Positions 1-8,593 of a stretch of DNA of 64,000 nucleotides are shown here, piece after piece. The stretch covers positions 62,001 through 126,000 of the forward strand of contig JANQEE010000039.1 in NCBI GenBank assembly GCA_028278525.1, given 5' to 3'. Numbering within the stretch: position 1 is the stretch's first letter; each line of letters starts with the position of its first letter. The stretch comes from Minwuiaceae bacterium (GTDB lineage: Bacteria > Pseudomonadota > Alphaproteobacteria > Minwuiales > Minwuiaceae). A program made the translations under genes and the position numbers. Under the pieces are notes generated by a model. The model worked only from the letters and a program-made list of their open reading frames with translations, did no database searches and was not told where the DNA came from.

Positions 1-1937
1 GCGTGGCGGCGAAGGCGCGGCGCATCGCCGTCGTCCAGCGCCCGATAGACGGGCCACTGCCCGGCCGCCAACGCGACCAACGACGGGGCTGGCTGTCCCA
101 GCCGCTTGCGGTATATCCAAAGATTGGTCAACACGCGCTCGACGAACAACCGTGTCTCCAGCAACGGGATACTCTCGATAAACAGCAGCGGATCGTCGCC
201 GTAATCCATCCGGCGCTGCCATTTTCCGAGATTGCCGGGCCCACCGTTGTAGGCGGCGGCCAGGCGGAACAGATCGCCGTCGACGCGGCTGCTTTTCAGC
301 AACTGACTTAAGTAACGCTGCCCAAGATCGATGTTGAGATCTGGCTGATAGAGTTCGTCCCGCCCCTGGCCGCGAAACCGCCGGCTGCGCGCCACGGCAC
401 GCGCCGTACGCGGCATCAACTGCATCAGGCCGCGCGCGCCGTCAGGGCTCTTGGCAAACCGGTCGAACGAGGATTCCTGGCGCATAACGGCAAAAACCAG
501 CGCGCGGTCCAGCTTAAAACCGCTTTTCGGCTGCCACGGCGGGATCGGATAAAGTCCGCCATCCAACAGCTCCTCCGACCAGTCGCCCTTATCGTGTTTG
601 CGCAGCTTGTCCGCAAGCTTGTAGCCGATCGAGGGCATGTCCATAAATTGCGTCACGGCGAGCAGGCCGTCGGCTACCGCCGGGTCGGACCAGCCCTGCA
701 CGGTCAGTAGTTCCCGTTCCGCCTTCTCGATCTCCGACAATTGGATCAACGCCAATGCACGCCGGATAGCGGGTTCTCCGAGCAAGGCCTCGCGGACGGA
801 TGGGGAGGGTACCCTTGGATCGAAGAAAAACTCGGTTTCGATGCCGAGACGCTGCCGGGCGAGCAATCCGTAAAAGGTCCGCGGATGTTCCGACGCCAGC
901 ATGAGCCAATGATCGGCCTCCGCGGTATTGGCCTGCTGGAGATGCGCCCTCGCCGCCCAATATCCCCCGGCCGCCCGGTTCCAACCGGATACGCCAACAG
1001 AAAGTGCGAGCGCTTCGAAATGATGAACGGCCAAGTCCATTCGCCCGAGCCGCCAGGCAGCCAACCCCGCCGTCCAGTGGGACAAAGGAACCTCGACCCC
1101 GGACCTGAAGGCCACCGCGCGCGCCAAATCGAGCGCCTGTTCCGCGTCGCCAAGATAGAACCGGCCCGCCGCAACCCTGGCATAGGCGTCGTCCACCTGA
1201 ACGCGGTCGAACAGACGACGTACTTCGGCGGTCGCCAGTAGTTTCTCGGTATCGGTCAGACGCGTTTTGCGTAGGTAATAACGTATCCGCCGCTGCAGCT
1301 TCTGGACGCGCCGGCGCTGCGGCCAACTCAGGTTCTTTTCCGAACGATAGGGTTCGGCGCGAGCCGGCAAGGCGCCCAAACTGTCGGCAACGGACTTCGG
1401 CCGCAGCGGTCGCTTAGCGCCCTTGGGCCGCCGTTTCTTGGCCAACCGGTAGATGACGGCGGCGCCCGGACGATCCGCATAGGCCTTCAGCCAATCCCGC
1501 AGTTCCCCATACTTGGATCGATAGGCGGTTGGGTGAAGATATCGCTGATGCAGGATATAGCTCAGCAGCAGCGGGTCTTCGAGCTGCTCGATCATCCGGT
1601 CCGCAGCCGGCCACCATCCCTGTTCCTGAAGCGCGAATATGGTTCGATAGCGCGCCTCGTCCTCTGCCGTCAGAACGGTGGGCAAAGGGCCGAACGGGCC
1701 GGACAGTTTCGGCTGCTGCGCCGGCTGTGGCCCTACGGCCTCAGCCAGGTCCACGTTACCGGACTCGAGTCTGGCACCAGTCTCGTGGGCTTGCTGTCGC
1801 GTCGCCGTCGGCTCGTTCGTTCCGAGAGCCGAAAGAATGATCAGAGACAGCAAGCCCACGACAAACGCAGGGCCAGGCATCGAACGGGCGAGCCAAGTTA
1901 GTGCGCGCAAACGTGGCAACTTTAACGCTGACCGCAT
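1..1937 (-). CDS. slt: Soluble lytic murein transglycosylase (Slt70 type), C-terminus beyond window edge
   Basis: About 645 codons are visible and the frame is still open at position 1, so the 3' end is missing. The family cleaves the MurNAc-GlcNAc bond of peptidoglycan with 1,6-anhydro product formation, in the periplasm. A hydrophobic segment at residues 15-35 looks like a signal peptide or anchor. It is followed by a long helical, superhelix-like region, then the catalytic motif MRQESSFDRFAKSPDGARGL, whose Glu codon is at 474-476, and then LMQLMPRTA and AAYNGGPGN. These are the signature blocks of the Slt catalytic domain. The ATG at 1937 was chosen because it is in frame just before the signal-like segment; no strong ribosome site precedes it. 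Identity is seen in the motifs; the exact substrate preference is family knowledge. Confidence 0.93.
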   Translation of the reverse strand, partial: MRSALKLPRLRALTWLARSMPGPAFVVGLLSLIILSALGTNEPTATRQQAHETGARLESGNVDLAEAVGPQPAQQPKLSGPFGPLPTVLTAEDEARYRTIFALQEQGWWPAADRMIEQLEDPLLLSYILHQRYLHPTAYRSKYGELRDWLKAYADRPGAAVIYRLAKKRRPKGAKRPLRPKSVADSLGALPARAEPYRSEKNLSWPQRRRVQKLQRRIRYYLRKTRLTDTEKLLATAEVRRLFDRVQVDDAYARVAAGRFYLGDAEQALDLARAVAFRSGVEVPLSHWTAGLAAWRLGRMDLAVHHFEALALSVGVSGWNRAAGGYWAARAHLQQANTAEADHWLMLASEHPRTFYGLLARQRLGIETEFFFDPRVPSPSVREALLGEPAIRRALALIQLSEIEKAERELLTVQGWSDPAVADGLLAVTQFMDMPSIGYKLADKLRKHDKGDWSEELLDGGLYPIPPWQPKSGFKLDRALVFAVMRQESSFDRFAKSPDGARGLMQLMPRTARAVARSRRFRGQGRDELYQPDLNIDLGQRYLSQLLKSSRVDGDLFRLAAAYNGGPGNLGKWQRRMDYGDDPLLFIESIPLLETRLFVERVLTNLWIYRKRLGQPAPSLVALAAGQWPVYRALDDGDAPRLRRH

Positions 1938-2408
1938 GGCCCGACCCGAATCAATTGGAGTTTTCTGCTAGGCGTGTTGTTGTACAGACCGCCAAAGAAC
2001 GGACTGGGTCCGCCTGATTTTCACCAATTGTCCGGTTCGGAGGTAAACAACCCGTTGGCAAAACTGGTAAATGCCGCCGTTAGGTTAAGGGACGCCAGCC
2101 TTTCACATCACCAGCATCAACCCTACCGAAGCGCTCCAGACAACACCGCCGACAATATAGGCAGCTACCACTACACGCGGGCCGACACGCCGATCCAACA
2201 AGATCCTTAGCGAGGCCATAGGTCCACTCCATGGCGTATAGGGTTGAGCGATACAGGCCCATGTGGATGCAACCGACAAACAGCGCAAGACCGATCCCGC
2301 CGTTGCGGCGTGACTGATATCACAGAATCGTCAGATGGGACCGGAGTCCGACCGCAACCGCCCGGGTGGCGCGTTGCCGGCGGCGGCAATCGATTTAGGA
2401 GGGCACCG
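1938..2408. other. Intergenic stretch, about 470 bases, mostly without recognised genes
   Basis: This gap lies between the transglycosylase start and the small hypothetical gene at 2409. It is less GC-rich than the flanks around 1960-2100. One short hydrophobic frame on the minus strand (2103-2219) is listed separately as a candidate. I see no tRNA fold, terminator with a T-run, or clear promoter in it. Confidence 0.5.
2103..2219 (-). CDS. Candidate 38-aa single-span membrane peptide
   Basis: A minus-strand frame of 38 codons begins at an ATG with the purine-rich stretch GGAGTGG seven bases upstream. It encodes a short basic head (SLRILLDRRVGPR) followed by one strongly hydrophobic segment (about residues 16-37). 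The basic head then hydrophobic span is what a tiny inner-membrane protein looks like. The same bases are open in a second minus frame, however, and no family is recognised. This could be a chance frame; it is listed because the gap is otherwise empty. Confidence 0.27.
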   Translation of the reverse strand: MASLRILLDRRVGPRVVVAAYIVGGVVWSASVGLMLVM

Positions 2409-2597
2409 TCAGGCCTGTTGGGGTTCGCCGATATCAGAGTGAGATTTGATTTGCTCGATGGCGCGATTGCAGGCGAGCACGATTCGATCGCGGTATAGCT
2501 CGAGGTTTTCGATCGCTTCGTCGCCGGACAACTCTCCATCCGGCTCACCGCATTTCACGCGGGTCTTGGTGTTTTGGAGAATTACGCGGTACGGCAT
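2409..2597 (-). CDS. Small conserved-looking hypothetical protein (62 aa)
   Basis: A 62-residue soluble protein that begins MPYRVILQNTKTRVKCGEPD and carries an acidic, helix-prone centre (GELSGDEAIENLELYRDRI). It has no signal peptide or membrane span. The start at 2597 is preferred over an in-frame ATG at 2627 because GGGAG sits six bases before it, while the upstream ATG has no ribosome site. I do not recognise the family. The amino-acid mix (charged, few Arg/Pro/Ala runs) is that of a real protein rather than a GC-rich shadow frame. Its neighbours (transglycosylase, GT-C membrane protein) give no functional hint. Confidence 0.6.
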   Translation of the reverse strand: MPYRVILQNTKTRVKCGEPDGELSGDEAIENLELYRDRIVLACNRAIEQIKSHSDIGEPQQA

Positions 2598-2719
2598 CGA
2601 TTGCTCCCATTCAGGAATGCGCGTCATGCCAAAGCCGCGACAATCGCAGCCCTGGCTGCCACCGTTGGCTTTAATTATGGTTAACGATGACGGTTAACAA
2701 AGCGTTAAGCGGCCGCGCA

Positions 2720-4678
2720 TCAACCCGCACCGTCCCCAGCGCGAAGCAAGCGGACCAGCGGTCCCCACTGGGTTTCGAGCAACGTAAGCTTTGTTAAGCC
2801 GGCGAAGAGGCCCCGATCGGCTGCTATTTCCTCGAAATCCGGATCGAGCCAGACATAGACCGGCCGTCCCGCGTCCAAATGGAAGTCCGCCAACGCCCGA
2901 ACGCCGGCCATCCGGTCGTTGTCAGGCAACGCCAAACGAACGTGCTTATCGGTCAACAAGCCGAAGAATGGGTCCGGGTTTCGCACGAACAGCAGCGAGT
3001 CCCTTTCGATCACGGGATCGAACATCTCCGCCAGCGAAACCCCGACCGCACGCCATCCGACCGCACGCGGCAAGTCGTATGTGAAACCAACCAACCCAGC
3101 CCACACGAATCCCAGTGTGACGGCAACCGCGCAGGCGCCCCGCAGATTTGCCTGAGAACCTATGCGCACGGCGGAAACCGTGACGGCTAAACCGAGTCCA
3201 ACCGCCGCGAACACCATCGGGATCGACAGATAAACATGCTCCTGTAGGCCGATCGACATCGGCCCCGCGACGATCAGCAGCGCGTAGGCGAAGAACAGCC
3301 CGATCCCCGAAAACTGTATTGCCTGCCGCCAGCCGACGGATAACCCGGTACAGAGTTCCCGCCAGGCATAGGCGGAAAGGATCGCGCCGAACGGCAAAAC
3401 GGGAAGCAGATATCGAAGATTGAGCCCCAAACCGCCATGCCAATGGAAATAGCCGTAAACGAGCACGAAGGCGGCAGGCACCACGAATAGCGCTGCAAGC
3501 GTCATGGCGTCCCGCCGCCGCAGCAGATGCACCAAAGGCAGGAGCAAGATCACCAGATAGGGGCAGCTTTGCAGCAGCGATTTCTTGAGGCTCCCGATAT
3601 AGATCATACCGCCGGTTGGGCCGCGGCTAAGGGCTCCTTCAATCATCAACGGATCGCGGATCCGAAGGTCGACGACCAGGAAATAAAGACCGGACGCAAG
3701 CCGAACCACGGCCTCGCGAACCGGTGGAACAAAAAGTGCTACGGCCGCCACACCGGCGACAAACAGTATCAACGATTTAGGATGGGCCGATACCCGCCGA
3801 TAGACGGGCTCCCGCGTCAGAGCCCAAACCGCGAGACCGATGGCCGCCAATGCCATGGCCAGCGGTAAATAGGCTGCTACCCCCGACGTGTTTCCTCCAA
3901 CAACCGCACCGTATGTGAACGGAGACAGTACGCCGAACTTTGCCTGGTTGATGTACGCGAGCAGCAGAATCGCAGGCAACGCACCCACGGCGACAGCCAA
4001 CGCCGGCAGCGGGCGACATGGATGGTTGAACAGAAACAGAAACAGCAGAGTCGGGAAGACGAAGACCGCATCCAATCGCAAGCCGATGCCCAGCCCGGCG
4101 ATCAACCCGGCCAACGCGGCGAGCGACAGAGTCCGCAGCCGCGTGTCGGCGTCACGGGCCATAAATGCAAGATAAACCGCGCCTACAATCGTCAACAGCG
4201 TTAGTGCATGAGGCCAGGATGCCTGCGAGTACTCCCAGCCATAGGAGGCCAGAATGAAGATCAGGCAGGCATTCAGAGCCAGAGTGCCGTCGTCGAACAA
4301 GCGCCGCGCCAGCCCGTAGCAAAGCGCCACCACGCCCAGGTAGGAGAGCCCGTTCAGCACGAACAGCCCGTGATAGCCGAACAGCCTGTAGAACGGCGTC
4401 GCCACATAGGCGAACAAATGTGGGTACTGCGGCGCTAATTCGCCCCCGTGCGGCCGCGCCAGGGGAATCACAAGCTCCGGCGATGGAAACTCTTGATAGC
4501 CGTTCCAGATCGTCAGTCGGCCGGACGTCGCCAGCTCGTGAACCATCAGACGGTAAATGCCTTCGTCGATCAGCAACTGGCCGGATGCCGCGAAAAATGC
4601 GGAGAACAGTGGCACCGCGCCGCAGCAGAGCAGCACGATCAGTGCTTTTCGCTGGTTCGATTCGAACAATAGGGGCAT
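2720..4678 (-). CDS. Polytopic membrane protein, GT-C (GT39/PMT-like) glycosyltransferase candidate
   Basis: This 652-residue protein has about a dozen hydrophobic spans. Just after the first span is the acidic pair D38-E39 in LLIDEGIYRLM. Such a DE pair in the first periplasmic loop is the hallmark of GT-C enzymes that transfer sugars from polyprenyl-phosphate donors. A later loop carries paired aromatic and charged residues, and the tail (about the last 110 residues) is soluble. The start at 4678 (MPLLFESNQRK) is preferred to an ATG 27 codons upstream because the intervening residues are Pro/Gly/Arg-rich and non-membrane. Function as a glycosyltransferase is inferred from topology and the DE motif; acceptor and sugar are unknown, and no glycan cluster lies next to it. 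Confidence 0.75.
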   Translation of the reverse strand: MPLLFESNQRKALIVLLCCGAVPLFSAFFAASGQLLIDEGIYRLMVHELATSGRLTIWNGYQEFPSPELVIPLARPHGGELAPQYPHLFAYVATPFYRLFGYHGLFVLNGLSYLGVVALCYGLARRLFDDGTLALNACLIFILASYGWEYSQASWPHALTLLTIVGAVYLAFMARDADTRLRTLSLAALAGLIAGLGIGLRLDAVFVFPTLLFLFLFNHPCRPLPALAVAVGALPAILLLAYINQAKFGVLSPFTYGAVVGGNTSGVAAYLPLAMALAAIGLAVWALTREPVYRRVSAHPKSLILFVAGVAAVALFVPPVREAVVRLASGLYFLVVDLRIRDPLMIEGALSRGPTGGMIYIGSLKKSLLQSCPYLVILLLPLVHLLRRRDAMTLAALFVVPAAFVLVYGYFHWHGGLGLNLRYLLPVLPFGAILSAYAWRELCTGLSVGWRQAIQFSGIGLFFAYALLIVAGPMSIGLQEHVYLSIPMVFAAVGLGLAVTVSAVRIGSQANLRGACAVAVTLGFVWAGLVGFTYDLPRAVGWRAVGVSLAEMFDPVIERDSLLFVRNPDPFFGLLTDKHVRLALPDNDRMAGVRALADFHLDAGRPVYVWLDPDFEEIAADRGLFAGLTKLTLLETQWGPLVRLLRAGDGAG

Positions 4679-4795
4679 CGGATCTGGTCCGCCGGCGCTT
4701 TGGGCATTCAACGAGGACGTGCCGGGCGGAAAAGGCGTGCCGCGCCGGCGGGGCCGCACAGCGTTATGTGACCGCCGAATGGTAAAGAATCGGTA

Positions 4796-5800
4796 TCAGG
4801 CGGCCTCGGTCGCCTGTTCGAAAGCCACCAGCTTCGCCGCCTCCAGGATCACTTCCGGGCCGGCGCCAGGCTTTCGCGCTTGCTCGCTCAGGTGCCGCCG
4901 CCATGCCCGGGCGCCGGGCAGGCCCTGGGTCAGCCCGAGAATGTGGCGGGTAATCGCCGGAAGCGGCGTGCCGCCGGCCGTCTCAGCCTCGACATAGGGA
5001 ATCAGGTCGTCGATCACCTCGCGCCGCGAGCGAGATTGGCGCCGGTCGCCGAAGAACCGGCGATCCGCATCGGCCAGGCAGTAAGGCGTCTGATAGGCTG
5101 CGCGGCCAAGCATCACCCCGTCGACATGGGTCAAATGGATAGCAGCTTCGTCCAGTGAGCCGATTCCGCCATTGATCACGATCGTGAGATCCGGAAAAGC
5201 CTGCTTGATCCGATAGACGAGGTCGTAGTCGAGCGGCGGCACTTCCCGGTTCTCCTTCGGGCTCAGACCTTCCAGCCAGGCCTGACGGGCGTGGATGACG
5301 AAGGTCTCGCAACCGGCATCGGAAACCCGGCGCACAAAGTCGAACAGGCGGTCTTCCGGTTGTCGGTCGATCCCAATGCGGCACTTCACCGTGACCGGCA
5401 CTGACACCGCCCGGATCATCGCAGCCACCGACCGCCCAACCAAGTCAGGCTCGGCCATCAGACAAGCGCCGAACCGGCCAGACTGCACCCGATCGCTTGG
5501 GCAGCCGACATTCAGGTTCACTTCGTCATAGCCGCTGTCTTCCGCCATTTTCGCGCACACGGCGAGATCCACAGGGTCGCTGCCGCCGAGTTGGATCGCC
5601 AAGGGATGTTCGGCTTCGTGATAACGGAGAAACCGCGCCGCATCGCCATGTATCAGCGCGCCGGTCGTGATCATCTCCGTATATAGCGGGGTCCGCCGCG
5701 TAATCAGGCGCAGAAAGAACCGGTCGTGCCGGTCCGTCCAATCCATCATGGGGGCAACGGACAGGCGGCGCGCCGATGAGACAGCAAGTTCGCGCAACAC
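4796..5800 (-). CDS. dusA: tRNA-dihydrouridine(20/20a) synthase DusA
   Basis: DusA is an FMN enzyme that reduces uridines in the tRNA D-loop with NADPH. The 334-residue length fits. Visible landmarks are the opening LSVAPMMDWTDRHDRFF (FMN-site start), TEMITTGALIHGD, the LNVGCPSDRVQSGRFGACLM block with C100 and the likely catalytic Cys at 113, VKCRIGID, and INGGIGSLDEA. These are specific to the DusA branch rather than DusB or DusC. It is a stand-alone gene on the minus strand, and the next gene upstream diverges from it. The start is the first ATG before the conserved APMMDWT block. Confidence 0.95.
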   Translation of the reverse strand: MLRELAVSSARRLSVAPMMDWTDRHDRFFLRLITRRTPLYTEMITTGALIHGDAARFLRYHEAEHPLAIQLGGSDPVDLAVCAKMAEDSGYDEVNLNVGCPSDRVQSGRFGACLMAEPDLVGRSVAAMIRAVSVPVTVKCRIGIDRQPEDRLFDFVRRVSDAGCETFVIHARQAWLEGLSPKENREVPPLDYDLVYRIKQAFPDLTIVINGGIGSLDEAAIHLTHVDGVMLGRAAYQTPYCLADADRRFFGDRRQSRSRREVIDDLIPYVEAETAGGTPLPAITRHILGLTQGLPGARAWRRHLSEQARKPGAGPEVILEAAKLVAFEQATEAA

Positions 5801-5949
5801 AGTATCTCCTGGACCAACAGCGCACTGGCCATCTGTTTGGCGGCCAGACGCTACGCCAAAAGGACGTTAAAGGCCAGCAGGGCGGAAGAAAGACAGCAAT
5901 CGCGTATTCAACAAAGTAGCCATCCATACAGGCCATCGCGCCAAAAAAT

Positions 5950-5963
5950 TGGACAAATGTCCA
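5950..5963. promoter_or_regulatory. Inverted repeat upstream of the GMC oxidoreductase, possible TetR operator
   Basis: TGGACA and TGTCCA form perfect 6-bp arms separated by AA, 92 bases upstream of the oxidoreductase start at 6055. A TetR-family regulator gene follows the oxidoreductase, so this repeat is the obvious candidate operator. No second copy was seen next to the regulator gene itself. Confidence 0.4.
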
Positions 5964-6054
5964 GAAATCTCGTTCAATTTTTGCCGTTCAGTGCCGATTG
6001 CGCTTAGACCGCATGCAAGCCCGAAAAAATATGGGCACATACTGGGAGGAAGTC

Positions 6055-7674
6055 ATGGAATTCGACTATGTGATCGTCGGCGGCGGGTCAGCGGGTTCGA
6101 CGTTGGCCGCACGTTTGAGTGAAGACAAGGACGCCTCCGTCTGCCTGCTGGAGGCGGGCGGCGATGGGAATGGGATCCTTGTGCGCGCGCCTGCCGGGGT
6201 GGTGGCGATGCTGCCGGGCCAACCGGTCAAAATTAACAACTGGGCGTTCCAGACCGTGCCCCAGCCGGGACTGAAAGGGCGCAAGGGGTACCAACCCCGC
6301 GGCAAGGCTTTGGGTGGGTCCAGCGCAATCAATGCGATGCTCTATGTGCGCGGCCAGAGTCAGGATTACGACGGCTGGGCCGACAAGGGTTGCGATGGCT
6401 GGGATTGGAACAGCGTTCTGCCGTACTTCAAGAAGTCGGAAAACAACGAACGCGGCGGCGATGACATGCATGGCAACGACGGACCACTGCACGTCTCCAA
6501 CCAGAGAGAAATGCGCCCGATCACTCAAGCCTTCATTCAGGCGGGCGAAGAGCTACAACACCGCCGCCGGGAAGACTTCAATACCGGCGACAATGAAGGG
6601 GTCGGCACCTATCAGGTGACCCAGTTCCATGGGTCCGAAAAAAATGGCGAACGCTGTTCGGCTGCGGCAGCCTATCTCTTCCCGGTGATGGGCCGGCCCA
6701 ATCTGACAGTCCTGACCAAGGTGCACGCAACCCGCATCCTGTTTGACGGCAAACGAGCCACGAGCGTCGCCTACCGCGCGGGCAAGGCGGAAAAGTCCGT
6801 CACAGCCAGGCGCGAGGTTCTGGTCTGCGGCGGAGCGTTCGGCTCGCCGCAGTTGTTACAGTTGTCAGGCGTGGGCCGCGCCGATGACATCCGCCGCCAC
6901 GGGATCGACATGATCCATGACCTGCCCGGCGTGGGTCAGAACCTGCAGGATCACCTTGATCTTGTGCTGGGTTACAAAACCAAGGACACCGACAATTTCG
7001 GCCTCGGTCTGACCGGCACGGTTAATCTACTCAGACACATCGTCAAATGGGCCCGCTCCGGCAAATCCATGATCGCCACCCCCTTTGCCGAAGGGGGCGC
7101 CTTCCTGAAAACCGACGCCGGTCTGGATCGTCCGGACATCCAGCTCCATTTCGTGATCTCGGTCGTCGACGATCACGCCCGCAAGCTGCATCTGGGCTAT
7201 GGCTATAGTTGCCATATCTGCAAATTGCGCCCCGAATCCCGCGGCGAGGTTTTTCTGCAGAGCGCCGATCCTACCGCCCCGCCGGGCATCGACCCCAAAT
7301 ACCTCTCGGACCCCCGAGACCTGGAGACCATGATCGAGGGCGCCAAGATGACCCGTGCCATCCTCCAGGCGCCCGCCATGGCGAAGTACCGACACAAAGA
7401 GTTGTTTGGCGTGCATGACAACATGACAGACGATGATTGGGAGGCTTTGGTCCGGTCGCGGTCCGACACGATCTATCACCCGGTAGGCACCTGCAAAATG
7501 GGCAACGACGACATGGCGGTGGTCGATCCGACGCTGAAGGTGCACGGGCTCGAAGGATTGCGGGTGATCGACGCCTCGGTCATGCCGACCCTTGTGTCCG
7601 GCAACACCAACGCTCCCACGATCATGATCGCGGAGAAAGCGGCCGACATGATTAAGGCTGACGCCGCGGCCTGA
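6055..7674 (+). CDS. GMC-family FAD oxidoreductase (choline/alcohol dehydrogenase-like)
   Basis: This 539-residue flavoprotein oxidises an alcohol to an aldehyde. The N-terminus has the FAD-binding Rossmann motif [19 protein letters not shown]. Residues around 80-100 hold the first GMC signature [18 protein letters not shown]. The C-terminus has HPVGTCKMG with the catalytic His region, then [20 protein letters not shown]. The ATG at 6055 is chosen because GGGAGGA lies six bases before it; an earlier in-frame ATG at 5998 adds residues with no homology to the fold. The closest well-known relatives are BetA choline dehydrogenase and AlkJ-type alcohol dehydrogenases. With a BetI-like TetR gene downstream, choline or another short alcohol is plausible, but no betaine aldehyde dehydrogenase or choline transporter lies nearby. 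Confidence 0.92.
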   Translation: MEFDYVIVGGGSAGSTLAARLSEDKDASVCLLEAGGDGNGILVRAPAGVVAMLPGQPVKINNWAFQTVPQPGLKGRKGYQPRGKALGGSSAINAMLYVRGQSQDYDGWADKGCDGWDWNSVLPYFKKSENNERGGDDMHGNDGPLHVSNQREMRPITQAFIQAGEELQHRRREDFNTGDNEGVGTYQVTQFHGSEKNGERCSAAAAYLFPVMGRPNLTVLTKVHATRILFDGKRATSVAYRAGKAEKSVTARREVLVCGGAFGSPQLLQLSGVGRADDIRRHGIDMIHDLPGVGQNLQDHLDLVLGYKTKDTDNFGLGLTGTVNLLRHIVKWARSGKSMIATPFAEGGAFLKTDAGLDRPDIQLHFVISVVDDHARKLHLGYGYSCHICKLRPESRGEVFLQSADPTAPPGIDPKYLSDPRDLETMIEGAKMTRAILQAPAMAKYRHKELFGVHDNMTDDDWEALVRSRSDTIYHPVGTCKMGNDDMAVVDPTLKVHGLEGLRVIDASVMPTLVSGNTNAPTIMIAEKAADMIKADAAA

Positions 7675-7694
7675 GACAGAACAGGAGACATCAC

Positions 7695-7811
7695 ATGCTG
7701 ACGCGGGATCAGCGCAAACTAAGCTGGGCTGAGATTGCCGCTTATCGTCCTGAACACTATTCCGGCACGGCACCTCTTGGCCGGGCTTGTTGGACAATGC
7801 GTCACGCCTGA
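7695..7811 (+). CDS. Short ORF (38 aa) with good ribosome site, possible remnant gene start
   Basis: Directly after the GMC gene, AGGAG precedes an ATG by seven bases and opens a 38-codon frame starting [20 protein letters not shown] that ends at 7811, twenty bases before the TetR gene. The ribosome site is as good as that of any neighbour and the first 22 residues look like a normal protein start. The remaining residues do not. One reading is a gene start left behind after an internal deletion; another is a leader peptide or chance frame. No family is recognised. Confidence 0.35.
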   Translation: MLTRDQRKLSWAEIAAYRPEHYSGTAPLGRACWTMRHA

Positions 7812-7831
7812 AATAGTGGAAGGAGACGCAT

Positions 7832-8458
7832 ATGGAGGACAGCCCCGCAAAGCTCAAGGAACGCTCCGCCCGCAAGCAGATGAAGCGGGCCGAGAAAAAG
7901 CAGCAGATTGCGCAAAGCGCCTTGGTGGCCTTGCAGGAACTGGGTTACGCCAACACGTCGTTGCGGGACATTGCCAGCAAGTCGAACCTCTCGCTGGGCA
8001 TGCTGCACTACTATTTCGAAGACCGCACAGACCTGATCATCTATTGCGTACAGACCTACAAACAGGCCTTTTCCGAACAGTTATTCCGCGCCATCCGGAA
8101 CGCCGGCTCTTCCGTCGAACTGGTTGAGAATTTCGCGGACGCGATCACGGCATCCATTGTCGACGACGCCGCCACGCACAGGCTGTGGTACGACATCCGC
8201 AATCAGGCACAGTTCGACCGCGCTTTTCAGCCTGTTGTCGCGAATATCGAAGCCACGCTGATTGACGTCGTCGCCCAGGCTGTCGGCCGGGCCGGCCTGA
8301 CACCCGAGCTGCCGCAGGAACTATGGTATCCGACGCTGGATGGCGTGTTTCAGTTCCACATGCAGCGACAGCTCCAAGGCGACCGGCTGTCCCGTGCGGA
8401 GATCCGGGCAAGTTTTGCCACGTTGATGCGCCATATATTCGCATCGCGCGCCAGTTGA
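7832..8458 (+). CDS. TetR/AcrR-family transcriptional regulator (BetI-like)
   Basis: This 208-residue repressor has a charged N-terminal tail (residues 1-25) and then a TetR DNA-binding domain with helix-turn-helix SLRDIASKSNLSLGMLHYYF (about residues 46-66). A helical ligand-binding domain follows. The LGMLHYYFEDRTDLI stretch is typical of the BetI branch of TetR proteins. It sits 157 bases after the GMC oxidoreductase on the same strand and probably controls it. GGAAGGAG precedes the ATG. The ligand is not readable; an alcohol or aldehyde linked to the neighbouring enzyme is the natural guess. Confidence 0.9.
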   Translation: MEDSPAKLKERSARKQMKRAEKKQQIAQSALVALQELGYANTSLRDIASKSNLSLGMLHYYFEDRTDLIIYCVQTYKQAFSEQLFRAIRNAGSSVELVENFADAITASIVDDAATHRLWYDIRNQAQFDRAFQPVVANIEATLIDVVAQAVGRAGLTPELPQELWYPTLDGVFQFHMQRQLQGDRLSRAEIRASFATLMRHIFASRAS

Positions 8459-8593
8459 GCGAAAGACATGCCTGTTCACATCCGCCTGCGTCAAAGGTAG
8501 AGGATCACGGCATAAGGGCCGGTAATCCAGGACCGACTCGCGAAATTCGGCACAATCGCTATCGTAGGCGCGGACAACAAGCGCGAGAATGGG

